Below, piece by piece: positions 25,101-32,335 of a stretch of DNA of 51,787 nucleotides (the stretch's first letter is position 1; the number at the start of each line of letters is the position of its first letter). Where the stretch lies: NCBI GenBank assembly GCA_002344785.1, contig DDUL01000013.1, positions 86,859 to 138,645 of the forward strand, in the 5' to 3' direction. A model generated the notes under the pieces. The model ran no database searches. It saw only the letters and a list, made by a program, of their open reading frames with translations, and was not told where the DNA came from. The translations under genes and the position numbers were made by a program. This DNA comes from Bdellovibrionaceae bacterium UBA2339 (GTDB lineage: Bacteria; Bdellovibrionota; Bdellovibrionia; Bdellovibrionales; JAMPXM01).

Positions 25101-25291
25101 TCTTGGCGCTGATGCCGCTGCTCTTGGCGGCCGGCGCGCCTGGCAAAGAGATCTTGTACCCTCTCGCCGTGGTGATCACGGGAGGTTTGATCTCATCCAC
25201 AGCTCTGGATTTGTTTGTCACGCCGATGGTGTTCTGGAAGTTCAGTCAAAAAGCCGCACTTCAGTCTCTTGCAAAAATGAAATCGATCTAA
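22112..25291 (+). CDS. cusA: CusA/CzcA-family heavy-metal RND efflux pump
   Basis: Inner-membrane RND transporter of 1059 residues, expected to export Cu(I) or Ag(I) by proton antiport. The first helix (LLVLALSALVLAWGGYAI, about 30-47) is followed by the conserved DVFPDLNKPTISVMTEAEG; the proton-relay helix carries LVDDAIVDVENVYRRL, and the GxxxGGxxL-like run and the two large periplasmic loops are in place. The start is TTG at 22112, overlapping the regulator stop (TTGA), with GGAGAG about 5 bases upstream. RND pumps of this class need a periplasmic adaptor and an outer-membrane channel; a channel gene is here but no adaptor gene. Metal specificity is inferred from context. Confidence 0.9.
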   Translation: MTPSSSTPNSNQPEYSVLDRLIRWSLQNRLLVLALSALVLAWGGYAITHLPVDVFPDLNKPTISVMTEAEGLAPEETETLVTIPIESALLGLPDVERVRSQSGAGLSIVWVEFDWDTDIYRNRQLVQERLAVARERLPRDVLPQLGPISSIMGEIQLVGLVAEDGASFGPLELRNFADWVVRPRLMSINGISQVIAIGGGVRQYQILLSAEKIQQRQLSLSTIEHSISEISKNTSGGFIDLDQRENLIRIIGGVREKEEILNSFMGYHLGQPVRVRDVATVIEGPRTKRGDASINAQPGVILSVQKAPGASTLDLAQDLDLAFDELERQMPPQVKLHRNLFRQATFIETSIHNVIEALRDGSLLVIVVLMMFLANFRTTAITLTAIPLSFAVSALVFEFMGMTVNTMTLGGLAVAIGELVDDAIVDVENVYRRLRENALKAVPDPILSVVFHASSEVRNSIVIATMIVIAVFFPLFAMSGIEGRLFAPLGVAYVVSILASMFVSLTLTPVLCSYLLGGRQLKEQSETRLARWMKAKQAAFLRVWLNRSGWWLAPVALLFVITGIMAIRMDRDFLPQFNEGTATINLLLDPGVSLGESNRIGQEAERLIGGVPEVLSVSRRTGRAEMDEHAEGVHYSEIDVDFKPLDQWRDGQSKESVLEEIRAQLEKLSGVYFNIGQPISHRLDHLTSGVRAQIALKIFGEDLAELRAKAAEVEGALKDIEGLVDLQVESQALIPQLKIQILREEASRFGLTTGDLAELLEQALQGRVVGQVIEGQRSVDLFLRFDEESRRNPDLISNTIVKVMPDGQRIRVADVADVYEAEGPNLIARENALRRIVVSANTSGRALSPVVDDIRRALSENVTFDRGLSYSIEGQFESQVRATRLMTGLGILSLILIFTILTTHFKSAWMAGQVMLNVPLALIGGVLAMVMTNMPMTVASLLALVTLAGIASRNGIMMLSHYLHLMRFEGEKFTLEMVVRGSCERLIPVMMTALTAILALMPLLLAAGAPGKEILYPLAVVITGGLISSTALDLFVTPMVFWKFSQKAALQSLAKMKSI

Positions 25292-25319
25292 CACGCAACT
25301 TTCAACAGAGGAGTTCCGC

Positions 25320-25781
25320 ATGTCGCAAAATCAATCCCCGACTTTCAAAGTCTTGCTCGCCGCTGCGTGCACAGTCGCAGCTCTGCTCGGCGCGAGTCTG
25401 TTTTCGATCACATCAGCCCACGCGCACGAAGGCCATAGTGCTCCGGTGAAACTGAAGTCGAAGTACGGCGGTATGGTGAAAGCTGGCAAGGCTTTGGATT
25501 TGGAGTATCGCGTGCAACACGGCGATCTCAAAGTTTGGCCAAGAGCTCACGAAGGCGAAGCACTCAAAGACGTGAAAGTTTCCGCGACGGTGACCCCGCC
25601 CCGAGGCAAAGCTCAAGCATTGTCCTTGAGCTATGATGCGACAGCAGGCCTGGCGATCGCCAAGCTGGATTTCGGCAAGGCTCATCGTCTCGCCATCGAA
25701 ATCAAACTGGAAGCTCAGGCTGAAGTCCAAGGCCAGCTCACACCGATCAAAGAGACATTTAAGTTTCAAGCTGAAAAGTGA
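25320..25781 (+). CDS. Small periplasmic protein of the copper operon
   Basis: A 153-residue exported protein: signal peptide with cleavage after SAHA near residue 35, leaving a mature N-terminus HEGHSAPVKL that could bind metal through its histidines. The rest looks like a beta-rich, Ig-like domain (VSATVTPPRGKAQALSLS; alternating hydrophobic strands). It recalls the extra N-terminal domain found on some heavy-metal RND adaptor proteins, but the hairpin, lipoyl and barrel domains of a real adaptor are missing. It sits between the RND pump and the TolC-like gene, with GAGGAG before the ATG, so a metallochaperone or adaptor-accessory role is plausible. I know no exact family. Confidence 0.65.
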   Translation: MSQNQSPTFKVLLAAACTVAALLGASLFSITSAHAHEGHSAPVKLKSKYGGMVKAGKALDLEYRVQHGDLKVWPRAHEGEALKDVKVSATVTPPRGKAQALSLSYDATAGLAIAKLDFGKAHRLAIEIKLEAQAEVQGQLTPIKETFKFQAEK

Positions 25782-25831
25782 GGCCGCCTGTGTTGAAGCC
25801 CAACTCTCAATATCGGACTCCGAGAACGCTG

Positions 25832-27121
25832 ATGCGCTTTCAGACCCTTTGCCGAATGGGATCCGCGCATCAGCGCCTAGCAACGATCGCCTTGGTCACT
25901 TCGCTATCTTTCAGTTCGTTGGGCCTAGCTGAAACCCAACAAGGATCCCGCTCCGTCGACAACGCGCCGGCGAGTTCGAGTCCGCGACGACTGACGCTCG
26001 ACGAAGCCATTCAGTCCGCACCGCGCGTCCTGGCGGCGGAACGTGAGCTCAAGGCCCGACAGTCCGCTCAGCGTTCGGCTCTGTCGACTTACGGTCCGCG
26101 GCTGGACGCCTTCGCTGGCGCACAAGACAAGCGAGAAGGTCATGAACTGGACCGAGGCAGCATCGCGGGGCTCGAGCTGAATTGGAATTTGTGGCGCGGA
26201 GGCGGCGATCGCGCGCGAGTTGAGCGCGCAGAGGCTGAGGTCGAGGCCGCAGAGGCCGCCTATCGACGCGAACAGCAGCTCATGCGTGGCGAGCTTCTCG
26301 CGCAAATTGGCCGAGCACTGATGGCCCATGAACTCGTCGAGATCGAGGAACGCGAACTGAAACTCAATCAAGAACACAGCGAAATGGCGCAGCGAAAAGT
26401 TGCCGCCGGCCTCACCAGTCGCATCGACAAGCTCGAATTTGAACTGCGAAGAAATGAAATCGAGGCCCGCCTCGAAGACTATCGCGTGCAACTTCAAGAT
26501 CAGCTGTCGCGGCTGGAAAGCTTCGGCTTAGCTGATCCCAAAACCTCCAGCGATCTTTCGCAAGCTTGGCGCGAACACTTGAAACTCAATCCCAAATTCG
26601 AGACTTCGCTCGAAGTGTCGGCCGCTGAGCCGTTAGTACGTTCGCAACAGCTGCAGGCGACCTCGGCACGCGCCACGCGTTGGGGTGAGTTGGATTTGTT
26701 AGCTTCGGCGGGACGTCTTCGGGCCGGAGATCGCCGCGGCGACTTTGAAGATCGTCACTATGAGCTCAAGTTTCGTTTTCCGCTATGGGCGAGCGGGCAA
26801 ATCTATTCGCACGTGCGCGAGGCCCAAGCCATGGCCTCTCGCGAAGAAAGTCGTCTGGCTGAATTGCGCCGACAGAAGCAGGTGGAGCGCCTGGATCTGG
26901 AACGACAAGTGACCAGCGCGCGAAAGCTTCTGGAATTAGCGAAGTCACGCGTGCAAAGGGCCCAGAACTATTTTGACATGACCACAGCTGAGTATCGTCG
27001 AGGTATTAAGAACTCTCCGGACTTGGCATCGGCCTCTGAACTTTTATTTGAGGCGCAAAAACATCGCGCCGAGATCGAAGTGCGCCTGGGTGAGCTTTTG
27101 GCGCGAACTTTGGCCTACTGA
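25832..27121 (+). CDS. TolC/CusC-like outer-membrane efflux channel
   Basis: Outer-membrane factor expected to complete the RND efflux path. The 429-residue product has an N-terminal signal (hydrophobic ATIALVTSLSFSSLGLA, about 17-33), then the TolC-family plan: RRLTLDEAIQSAPRVLAAERELKARQ-type first helix, YGPRLDAFAGAQ strand, long Glu/Arg-rich helices with coiled-coil periodicity, and a second copy of the helix-strand-helix unit (about 215-429). The ATG at 25832 gives a normal signal length; a GTG at 25778 overlapping the preceding stop (GTGA) is the alternative and would give an unusually long leader. Last gene of the copper operon. Confidence 0.82.
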   Translation: MRFQTLCRMGSAHQRLATIALVTSLSFSSLGLAETQQGSRSVDNAPASSSPRRLTLDEAIQSAPRVLAAERELKARQSAQRSALSTYGPRLDAFAGAQDKREGHELDRGSIAGLELNWNLWRGGGDRARVERAEAEVEAAEAAYRREQQLMRGELLAQIGRALMAHELVEIEERELKLNQEHSEMAQRKVAAGLTSRIDKLEFELRRNEIEARLEDYRVQLQDQLSRLESFGLADPKTSSDLSQAWREHLKLNPKFETSLEVSAAEPLVRSQQLQATSARATRWGELDLLASAGRLRAGDRRGDFEDRHYELKFRFPLWASGQIYSHVREAQAMASREESRLAELRRQKQVERLDLERQVTSARKLLELAKSRVQRAQNYFDMTTAEYRRGIKNSPDLASASELLFEAQKHRAEIEVRLGELLARTLAY

Positions 27122-27177
27122 TTTTTCATCGCTGGAAGCGTTGCCAGTTTGGCTGCTGGCCATCTGCTGATTGGCCG

Positions 27178-27858
27178 TCAGCGCTTTGTGAGGCGGCCCG
27201 CTTGGATATCAATGACCTTGGTCGCCAGCGCTTCCACATCCGCGGGATCATGCGTGACCAGCAGTGCCGGGCAACTTTCTTCGCTGAGCACTTGTTGGAG
27301 CAGGCGCCTTGCGTCGGCTCGCAGGTCCTGATCGAGAGCCGCGAATGGCTCATCAAGCAGCAAGAAACGCGGCTGACCGATGAGCGCACGCGCCAGTGCC
27401 ACGCGCTGCTTCTCACCGCCGGACAACTTTTCAGCGCGTCGATCGAGCACGGATTCCAGACTTAAGCGATCCGTCAATCGCTGTAAACGCTGTTGGCTCA
27501 AGGCTTGATCCAAGCCTCGCGCATCGGCCGCAAACTTCAGATTTTCTTTGGCACTTAAGTGCGGAAACAATTCGTAGTTCTGAAACACCACGCCCAATCG
27601 GCGATCGCGAACTGAAAGCTGCGCGAGATTAATTTCGACACCCCTGTCCTTATCGTTGTCGTTACCTTTGTCGTTGTCCTTGGCCCACCACTCAAGACTT
27701 TTACATGCCTCTAATCCCGTGAGAATTCTCAGCACGCTGGTTTTTCCCGAGCCCGATGGTCCACGCAGTACCGTCACACCTTGATCACTCAACTCCATTT
27801 CTGGAATCTCAAGGCGAAAGCCGTCGTAGTCTTTGATCAATCCTCGAACTCGCGACAT
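27178..27858 (-). CDS. thiQ: ABC transporter ATPase, thiamine uptake (ThiQ-like)
   Basis: Energises the thiamine importer made with the two upstream genes. The 226-residue product has Walker A GPSGSGKTS (about 33-41), Q-loop VVFQNYELFPHL, signature LSGGEKQRVALARAL, Walker B FLLLDEPFAALD and the switch histidine in LVTHDP. A Lys/Asn/Asp run (KDNDKGNDNDKD) between Walker A and the Q-loop is an unusual low-complexity insertion. I chose the ATG at 27858: GGAG lies 6 bases upstream, while the ATG two codons earlier directly abuts that sequence. The permease gene ends 14 bp upstream. Confidence 0.88.
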   Translation of the reverse strand: MSRVRGLIKDYDGFRLEIPEMELSDQGVTVLRGPSGSGKTSVLRILTGLEACKSLEWWAKDNDKGNDNDKDRGVEINLAQLSVRDRRLGVVFQNYELFPHLSAKENLKFAADARGLDQALSQQRLQRLTDRLSLESVLDRRAEKLSGGEKQRVALARALIGQPRFLLLDEPFAALDQDLRADARRLLQQVLSEESCPALLVTHDPADVEALATKVIDIQAGRLTKR

Positions 27859-27872
27859 ACCCATCTCCGATC

Positions 27873-29312
27873 TCAATCTCGCCGTTGCAGGAGTTTTTGC
27901 GTCACCGCGGCCTGCAGAATCCCAACAAGGAGACAAAGAAAAATACAAAGAGCCGCGGCCTCGAGCCGATAGGCCTGCATCAGATCGCGGGCCAGCAGCG
28001 CGAGACTTTGTGAGCGACCCGCGACCACAGAGCTGAGGGCGAAGTCGCCCCATGCCCAAAAGGCCGCAAGTCCGGCGACCCAAGCCAGGTCATTGCGAAT
28101 CCCCGGAGTTATGAGGCGTGTCGCAATCAACGCATCCTTCGCACCCAAACATCGTGCCACTTCAATTTGCCGATCGAACTCTGCCAAGCGCGGTGCGATT
28201 CGCCAACGCCAAAGCGCGGGAGCGAACATCAAGCTGCATCCCAAAGTCATGCGCAGCAAATCCATCTCGAACCCGTGACCTTGGCCGATGGCTAAAGTCG
28301 CAAATCCCAACAGCACCGCCGAAGGTGTGGTGTAGGCGGATAGCCATGCGCGCTCGCGTTCGCTCGGCAATTGCCGCGCGAGCAGGCCCAGCCCAAGTCC
28401 AACCAACAAAGAAGTTCCAAGTGCCACAACACTTGACGCGAAGATCGCTCGCGGCAGCTCGCGCATCAGTGTCGCATCCAACTGCGCCACGCCCTGTCCA
28501 GCTCGTCCGAGCAATGTTCCCAGCATCGCCGCCACGGGCACCAAACCCAGTGCTAAACTCCAACGCGAGCCGAGCAGCTCGCGCAGACGCGCTCGAGTCT
28601 GAATTTGTTCTTCACCGCGGGGTCGCAGAAGCCACACAAGTCCGATCAAGAGTGCGAGCTGCAGAAGCGATAAACTCAGCGCCGTCGACCAATTCATCTC
28701 AAGCTGCAGCGCTTGAAAGATTCCCATTTCAAAGTTGACGGCTTTTCTGCCGCCGAGCACGAGCGGAATGGAAAAGCTCGTCAGCGCCAGCGCAAAGACG
28801 AAAAGAAAACTTTGCCGAAGCTCACCGCTCATTCCCGCGATCAGTGCTCGGCGCCAAATCATCATGGGCGTCGCACCCTCCGTGATCGCCAACTCGATCG
28901 CGCCCGCCCATCGCGTCTCCAAGGCGCGCGCCAAACTCACGGCGACAAGTCCCGCATTCATCAGGCCTTGCACGAAGATCACCGCGCTGAGGCCTCGCCA
29001 ACCCGGGAACAAGTCCAACCACGTCAGAATCGGCACGAGGGCCGGTACGGTCGCGGGCAAAATGAGAGCCCAAGTCCATGCGCCTTGGGCTCGAAGTGCG
29101 CCTGGTACCAAGAGTATGCCCATCAAGAGAGCCAGCGTCGCCGTTCCCGCAGACATGATCAGGCTTCGCCACAAAAGTTCAGCCGCACCTTCGGGCCAGT
29201 GCAAGCCGCCGGAAGTAAAACGCCAAGTCAAAGCGTAAGGCGCGATCAACACAAACAGCAAAGTCGCGACCAAGGGCAGGAGCGACCAACGAAAATTCAC
29301 TTTCGCCAACAT
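27873..29312 (-). CDS. thiP: ABC transporter permease, thiamine uptake (ThiP-like)
   Basis: A 479-residue membrane protein with roughly a dozen hydrophobic segments arranged as two homologous halves, the plan of ThiP, which fuses both permease subunits. Each half carries an EAA-like loop (SLARALETRWAGAIELAITEGATPMMIWRR in the first half, split here as about residues 125-155; VARCLGAKDALIATRLITPG in the second), where the ATPase docks. It lies between the binding-protein gene (37 bp upstream) and thiQ. The ATG at 29312 is chosen; a TTG two codons earlier is possible. Neither has a strong ribosome-binding site. Confidence 0.82.
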   Translation of the reverse strand: MLAKVNFRWSLLPLVATLLFVLIAPYALTWRFTSGGLHWPEGAAELLWRSLIMSAGTATLALLMGILLVPGALRAQGAWTWALILPATVPALVPILTWLDLFPGWRGLSAVIFVQGLMNAGLVAVSLARALETRWAGAIELAITEGATPMMIWRRALIAGMSGELRQSFLFVFALALTSFSIPLVLGGRKAVNFEMGIFQALQLEMNWSTALSLSLLQLALLIGLVWLLRPRGEEQIQTRARLRELLGSRWSLALGLVPVAAMLGTLLGRAGQGVAQLDATLMRELPRAIFASSVVALGTSLLVGLGLGLLARQLPSERERAWLSAYTTPSAVLLGFATLAIGQGHGFEMDLLRMTLGCSLMFAPALWRWRIAPRLAEFDRQIEVARCLGAKDALIATRLITPGIRNDLAWVAGLAAFWAWGDFALSSVVAGRSQSLALLARDLMQAYRLEAAALCIFLCLLVGILQAAVTQKLLQRRD

Positions 29313-29349
29313 CGCCAACCCAAGTTCATTGCCCTGTCGATGGATCGAC

Positions 29350-30570
29350 TCATAAATCGGCCTCTTGCCACTTCTTCAGCAGTGCCTCGCGCTGCGCGGG
29401 CCAGCTCTCCAGTCGCTTCAATGAAGTCTTTAGCCCTTCGGCGCGCTGAAAGGTCTCTGCAAAAGCTTCCTGACCCGGCGCCAACGCAACCTCACGTCGC
29501 ACCGGCAACATCCAATTGTGGCGCATGATGAGACTTTGTCCTTCATCGGACAACATGAGTTGCAGAAACTTTTCCGCCACTTCGCAGGCGCGACAGTTCG
29601 CGGGAATAGCCGCGTACTCGATTTGAATGGGATGAAAGGCTTCATGGCCCGCTTTGTTGTGAGAAGCGCCCCCCCCGCTTGCACCCGAAGATCGCTTTGT
29701 CTCCGTCGTCCCCGCAACCTCAGCGTGAGGCTTTTCCTCGTCGGCTTCGTCAAACCAAGCGAAGCGATAGCGGTCATCTTTCTCTTCCAGCGCATGATAG
29801 ATGGGCGAAGTCGCGTAGCTCAGGACCAACGGCGCTTCGCCGCGCGTGAAAAGTCCGTAGGCTTGCGACCAGGACGAGGTCACTGAAAAGACATTGGCTT
29901 TCAGTTCGCGCAAAAATTGAAAGCCGTCGCGTTCACCGAAGCTCGCCATCACCCAAAACAAAAACTGCAGACCGGGCGATGATGACCTGGGGTCTTGAAG
30001 CAAGAGCCCTCTTTCAAACTCCGGACGCCGCAGATCGCTGAGCGAACGCGGCACAGTTTTGAGTTCGCCTTCGCGATAGACAAATCCGATCGGCGCCCAA
30101 TCAAAAGCGATGAATCGTGGATCACGAAACTCCTTGGGCACAAGTTCCGTCACTTCAGTTGCGATCTCGCGCCATGCGAAGGCCTGGCCCTGCGAGGGAC
30201 GTGGCTTGAACTCGGCCATGTGTCGACCGAACTGATCCAAGCCGATGACGAGATCACTTGGAAAGTGTTCGAGCTTGGCCAACATCACACCCGCATCGTC
30301 GGCTTGCACCAACTCGACACGCACTTTTTCTCGCGACTCAAAGAGCTCCACCAACTGTGGGCCTGGGCCCCAGCTCGATACGAAACTGGAATAAGCCAGA
30401 ATACGAAGCCGAGGCCCCAAGCTGATCGCGCCGCTTTGCTCACCACCCCACTTCGGCCACATGTCGCGAGCCGCAACGAGAATGAGTACGGCCAAGACGA
30501 TCAGCGCGAGCACGGCCATGCCGGTCTTGCGAAACCGCGATGGAGACGAGAGAGGCGTCGGCGGAATCAC
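29350..30570 (-). CDS. thiB: Thiamine-binding periplasmic protein (ThiB-like), membrane-anchored
   Basis: Captures thiamine or its phosphates for the ThiPQ importer. The 406-residue sequence follows E. coli ThiB closely in order: SSFVSSWGPGP (about 62-72), DLVIGLDQ, FDWAPIGFVY, LLQDPRSSSPGLQFLFWV, WSQAYGLFTRGEAPLVLSY-TSPIYH, AEKFLQLMLS and NWMLPV. Two things differ: the N-terminus is a hydrophobic segment (about 17-35) without an obvious cleavage site, suggesting a membrane anchor, and a 30-odd-residue Gly/Ser/Glu/Lys-rich insertion (around 275-310) interrupts the second lobe. The GTG start at 30570 lies 4 bp after the doxX stop, so the genes are coupled. Confidence 0.85.
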   Translation of the reverse strand: MIPPTPLSSPSRFRKTGMAVLALIVLAVLILVAARDMWPKWGGEQSGAISLGPRLRILAYSSFVSSWGPGPQLVELFESREKVRVELVQADDAGVMLAKLEHFPSDLVIGLDQFGRHMAEFKPRPSQGQAFAWREIATEVTELVPKEFRDPRFIAFDWAPIGFVYREGELKTVPRSLSDLRRPEFERGLLLQDPRSSSPGLQFLFWVMASFGERDGFQFLRELKANVFSVTSSWSQAYGLFTRGEAPLVLSYATSPIYHALEEKDDRYRFAWFDEADEEKPHAEVAGTTETKRSSGASGGGASHNKAGHEAFHPIQIEYAAIPANCRACEVAEKFLQLMLSDEGQSLIMRHNWMLPVRREVALAPGQEAFAETFQRAEGLKTSLKRLESWPAQREALLKKWQEADL

Positions 30571-30574
30571 GAGC

Positions 30575-31087
30575 TCACCACCACAGACCGCGGCGGCGTT
30601 TGTAGAAGAAATAATCGAAGCCGAGACAACGACCGGCGCCGATCCAACCGAGCACTAGATGCAACACCAACATGAAAGTCGTGGCCTGGAAGTTGATGCT
30701 CGCGCCTGTCGAGCCCGTCGCGTTGATCCCCACAGCTCCCATGAGCGCCATCGACATCAACACACCCACAAGTGCCGCAGGTCGAACCGCTAAGCCGATG
30801 ATGTAACTCACACCAATGAACAGCTGCAGAGTGGTGAGCGAAATCGCGAAGACCTGCCAGTTTGAAATCGCGACGTTTTCAAGAAACCACCTGTACCACT
30901 CCGGGGCCGTCGAGCTGGGCAAGTGCTGGCGAATGTCTTCGGCCAAATAGGCTTTGACCAGATAGTCGCTCTGAAACGAAGCCAAGGCGTGTTTGAAATA
31001 ATAGCCGCCCAAGAAAATGCGCAAGCAGGCCACAGGGATCAAGTGGCCGATGTACTTAAAACTCTCTACGAAGGCGACGAGCAGCAT
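30575..31087 (-). CDS. DoxX-family membrane protein
   Basis: A 170-residue protein with four predicted transmembrane helices (about 8-25, 78-100, 102-122 and 132-152). RIFLGGYYFKHALASF near the start is the DoxX hallmark, a helix followed by a glycine-rich turn and basic residue. The family includes quinone-linked and redox-related membrane proteins, mostly uncharacterised. It is the first gene of the thi operon, 4 bp before thiB. That linkage is unusual, and its part in thiamine uptake, if any, is unknown. A start at 31135 is possible; the ATG at 31087 has no strong ribosome-binding site. Confidence 0.75.
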   Translation of the reverse strand: MLLVAFVESFKYIGHLIPVACLRIFLGGYYFKHALASFQSDYLVKAYLAEDIRQHLPSSTAPEWYRWFLENVAISNWQVFAISLTTLQLFIGVSYIIGLAVRPAALVGVLMSMALMGAVGINATGSTGASINFQATTFMLVLHLVLGWIGAGRCLGFDYFFYKRRRGLWW

Positions 31088-31227
31088 GGCTGCTAGTCTC
31101 GCCTGAGGTCGAGTTGGGGTCAAACCAATCCCCAATGGGAAAAGTCCAGCTCGACCAACGACATGATCAGGGGCCTCGACCTCGGCGGCGCGGCCCGTGA
31201 AGGCTAAACTGGAATGAGGGAGGCCTC

Positions 31228-32334
31228 ATGTCCATGGAAGGACCGCGAGCGCCACGCGAATCCGAGCTTCGCGGGCTTTACGACTTTCTCAATCGCGAAC
31301 TTCGACCCGGCAGCAACTGGTCGATCGCCGACGAATACCCACGCGCGCTGCAAGATTTCAATCGCCACAACATGCGCGTGATTCTGGAAGGCGAACGCGT
31401 GCTCTCGCACGCTGTGCTCAAACCTTTTGTCATCAAAACACCCCTCGGGCCGATCAAACTCGCCGGGATCGGCAGTGTCGTCACCGAAGGTGGCCACCGC
31501 GGCTTGGGCCTATCCACGCAGGTTCTCGAGAGCTGCCTTCAGGCCGCGACCTCAGCTGAATGTGACATCGCGATTTTGTGGACGGAGCTTTACGATTTCT
31601 ATCGTCGACTCGGATTTGAGTTGGCTGGCACTGAGGTCGCTTTGCAGATCGACAATGAGCTTCCCTCCCCGGCGCGCGATCTCAAGTTCATCGACTCCGC
31701 GCAAATCGACGCCGAGGCCTTGCTCCGCCTTTACAATCAGCACAGCGTCGGCACACATCGAACTCTCGAAGACGTTCGCGAATACTTGCGAATTCCAAAC
31801 TCGCGCGTCAGCACAGCTTGGGACAAGCACGGCAAACTCGTCGCTTATGCGATTGAAGGCAAAGGCGCGGACCTGAGCGGCTACATTCACGAGTGGGGCG
31901 GTGGTGTGGGAGCACTGACGGCGCTTCTCAGTCATATGTGGAAGACGCGACGTGATGGCGCGCGCGGGCTCACGCTGATCGCGCCTCGCCATAGCGAAAA
32001 TCTCTGTCGCACACTTCAAGCGGCCGGCGCTCGACGCCACGACGGCCACCTCGGCATGATCAAGATTCTTCGCCACGAAGCGATCTTCGCCAAACTTCGT
32101 CGCGCGGCACGACAGCACGGCATCGGCGACTTGGTGCTTGAAAAGAACGACACGGAATACCGCATCGGCCGCGGCTCACAGGTTTACGCGACACAATCTG
32201 AACAAGACATGATTCGCTTGCTGTTTGGCCCCGCTCTTCCTCACGAAATTCACAACTTTGATCCGAGCACCGCGCAAGCCCTACAAAGCATTTTGCCAAT
32301 CCCGCTGTGGATTTGGGGATGGGACTCGGTCTGA
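31228..32334 (+). CDS. GNAT acetyltransferase, two-domain type
   Basis: A 368-residue protein. The first half is a GNAT domain: the acetyl-CoA binding strand-loop GSVVTEGGHRGLGLST (about 85-100), preceded by PIKLAGIG and followed by CDIAILWTELYDFYRRLGFE (about 111-130), the standard C-terminal GNAT motif 'FYxxxGF'. The second half (about 150-368) is a second, degenerate acetyltransferase-like domain, as in Eis and related double-GNAT proteins. Substrate unknown. GGGAGG sits just before the ATG at 31228; the next gene starts immediately after its stop, so the two are likely cotranscribed. Confidence 0.75.
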   Translation: MSMEGPRAPRESELRGLYDFLNRELRPGSNWSIADEYPRALQDFNRHNMRVILEGERVLSHAVLKPFVIKTPLGPIKLAGIGSVVTEGGHRGLGLSTQVLESCLQAATSAECDIAILWTELYDFYRRLGFELAGTEVALQIDNELPSPARDLKFIDSAQIDAEALLRLYNQHSVGTHRTLEDVREYLRIPNSRVSTAWDKHGKLVAYAIEGKGADLSGYIHEWGGGVGALTALLSHMWKTRRDGARGLTLIAPRHSENLCRTLQAAGARRHDGHLGMIKILRHEAIFAKLRRAARQHGIGDLVLEKNDTEYRIGRGSQVYATQSEQDMIRLLFGPALPHEIHNFDPSTAQALQSILPIPLWIWGWDSV

Positions 32335-32335
32335 T

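Noticed and set aside
28118..29528. Plus-strand frames opposite thiP
   Set aside because: Shadows of the permease: compositionally biased, without domains, and overlapping a gene supported by operon context.
29995..30675. 226-codon plus-strand frame opposite thiB
   Set aside because: ThiB motifs on the other strand are decisive; this frame has no ribosome-binding site.
31088..31227. TPP riboswitch in front of the thiamine operon
   Set aside because: I looked for the conserved CUGAGA and related thi-box core upstream of doxX on the minus strand and found none.
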